The notes under the pieces are model-generated. The model searched no databases. It saw only the letters and a program-made list of their open reading frames with translations, and was not told the origin of the DNA. A stretch of 29,068 nucleotides of DNA from Euprymna scolopes (Eukaryota; Mollusca; Cephalopoda; Sepiida; Sepiolidae), in NCBI GenBank assembly GCA_024364805.1, contig CM044489.1, forward strand, positions 116,161,560-116,190,627. Direction: 5' to 3'. Below, piece after piece: positions 28,590-29,068 of this stretch; position 1 is the stretch's first letter, and each line of letters opens with the position of its first letter. The translations under genes were made by a program, and so were the position numbers.

Positions 28590-28773
28590 CAGAAGCAGAG
28601 ATGCGTCATTTAATTCCTAGCAAAAATTGCATTGATAATGGTGGTGACTATGTAGAAAAATAAATTCTGGAGCACAAAACGTCGCTCGTTTAAATGGTAT
28701 CACTATCATCTTCATAACTCATCAACTTTTTGAGTTAAAAAAATAGTAAGCTTTATTTTTTTAGCAACCCTCG
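28590..28773 (+). mobile_element. mariner 3' end, copy A
   Basis: NCIDNGGDYVEK and a stop (28625-28663) match the last residues of mariner transposases. About 110 bases later AACTTTTTGAGTTAAAAAA and TTTTTTTAGCAACCCTCG run up to a TA (28774-28775), as in a mariner 3' terminal repeat. No 5' end or upstream transposase text was found, so it is a truncated or internally deleted copy of a different subfamily from the one at 23369. Confidence 0.72.
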
Positions 28774-28775
28774 TA

Positions 28776-28972
28776 TGAAAAAACATGCTCTGGATGTCCA
28801 TGCACAGCCGTTGTTTATCGCTGACAAAAGTGCATTGAGAATGGTGGCAGTCAATAAATAATAAATTCTAGACCATAAAAGATCGCTTGTTTTAATGATA
28901 CTACTCCCGTCTTTGTAGCTTTTCAACTTTTTGATTTAAAAAAATAAGAGGCTTTACTTTTGGAACTACCCT
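28776..28972 (+). mobile_element. mariner 3' end, copy B
   Basis: KCIENGGSQ and a stop (28828-28854) and a matching downstream region (AACTTTTTGATTTAAAAAA, GCTTTACTTTTGGAACTACCCTC in two runs) repeat copy A with an offset of 203 bases. Copies A and B probably arose by tandem duplication, followed by divergence. Confidence 0.68.
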
Positions 28973-28975
28973 CTC

Positions 28976-29068
28976 TCTTGTGTGTATGTGTGTGTGTGTG
29001 TTTATGTCTGTGTGTGTGTTTATGTGTGCGTGTGTGTCAGTGTATATATATATATATATATATATATA
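28976..29068. repeat. Interrupted (TG)n passing into (TA)n microsatellite
   Basis: TG repeats broken by TTTATG and CG, then pure TA to the window edge. Confidence 0.96.

Overview
The window looks like gene-poor, AT-rich, transposon-packed chromosomal DNA from a mollusc, most likely a cephalopod (octopus-like). This rests on three things, all judged from memory of repeat families and not from a search. One is a LINE whose 3' end runs into (GAT)n after a CATGCCAG..CATGGA motif. The second is a tRNA-derived SINE with the GGGTCATACC...GGCATTA body common in molluscs. The third is abundant Helitrons, Gypsy copies and mariners. No intact host protein gene was found. Nearly every open frame is a fragment of a mobile element or a chance frame in simple sequence. 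There is one assembly gap (10650-11088).

Layout. 1-2950: a pyrimidine-rich tract, a decayed Helitron helicase with its 3' terminus, an (AT)n array, then a second Helitron 3' terminus facing the first. 3600-5960: a broken Gypsy fossil on the minus strand. 6292-6343: a sequence that folds as a complete type I hammerhead ribozyme. 6594-7145: a foldback (palindromic) repeat whose relatives recur at 10.4, 12.4, 20.5, 21.0 and 22.5 kb. 7442-8038: an apparently single insertion of a three-unit SINE whose head is the 5' end of U2 snRNA; a second copy lies at 13239-13415. 8256-9310: long inverted arms enclosing a tRNA-derived SINE. 10.0-12.5 kb: hairpins and degenerate direct repeats around the gap. 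14449-18965: a second Gypsy fossil with two diverged LTRs. 20.2-21.4 kb: two LINE pieces, one cut by a foldback copy. 21.8-22.3 kb: a minisatellite of about 100 bp. 23369-24650: a full-length but decayed mariner with an internal duplication. 25.66-27.6 kb: a LINE split by Helitron-like DNA and an opposite-strand LINE. 27.5-29.07 kb: a local duplication, paired mariner 3' ends and microsatellites.

How the parts relate. There is no operon or pathway here; the story is layered insertion. The two most interesting items are RNA-level: the hammerhead, which fits the retrozyme or Penelope-like element world, and the U2-headed SINE, whose repeat units keep two stem-loops with compensating changes. 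Both were read by eye and need covariance-model and copy-number searches.
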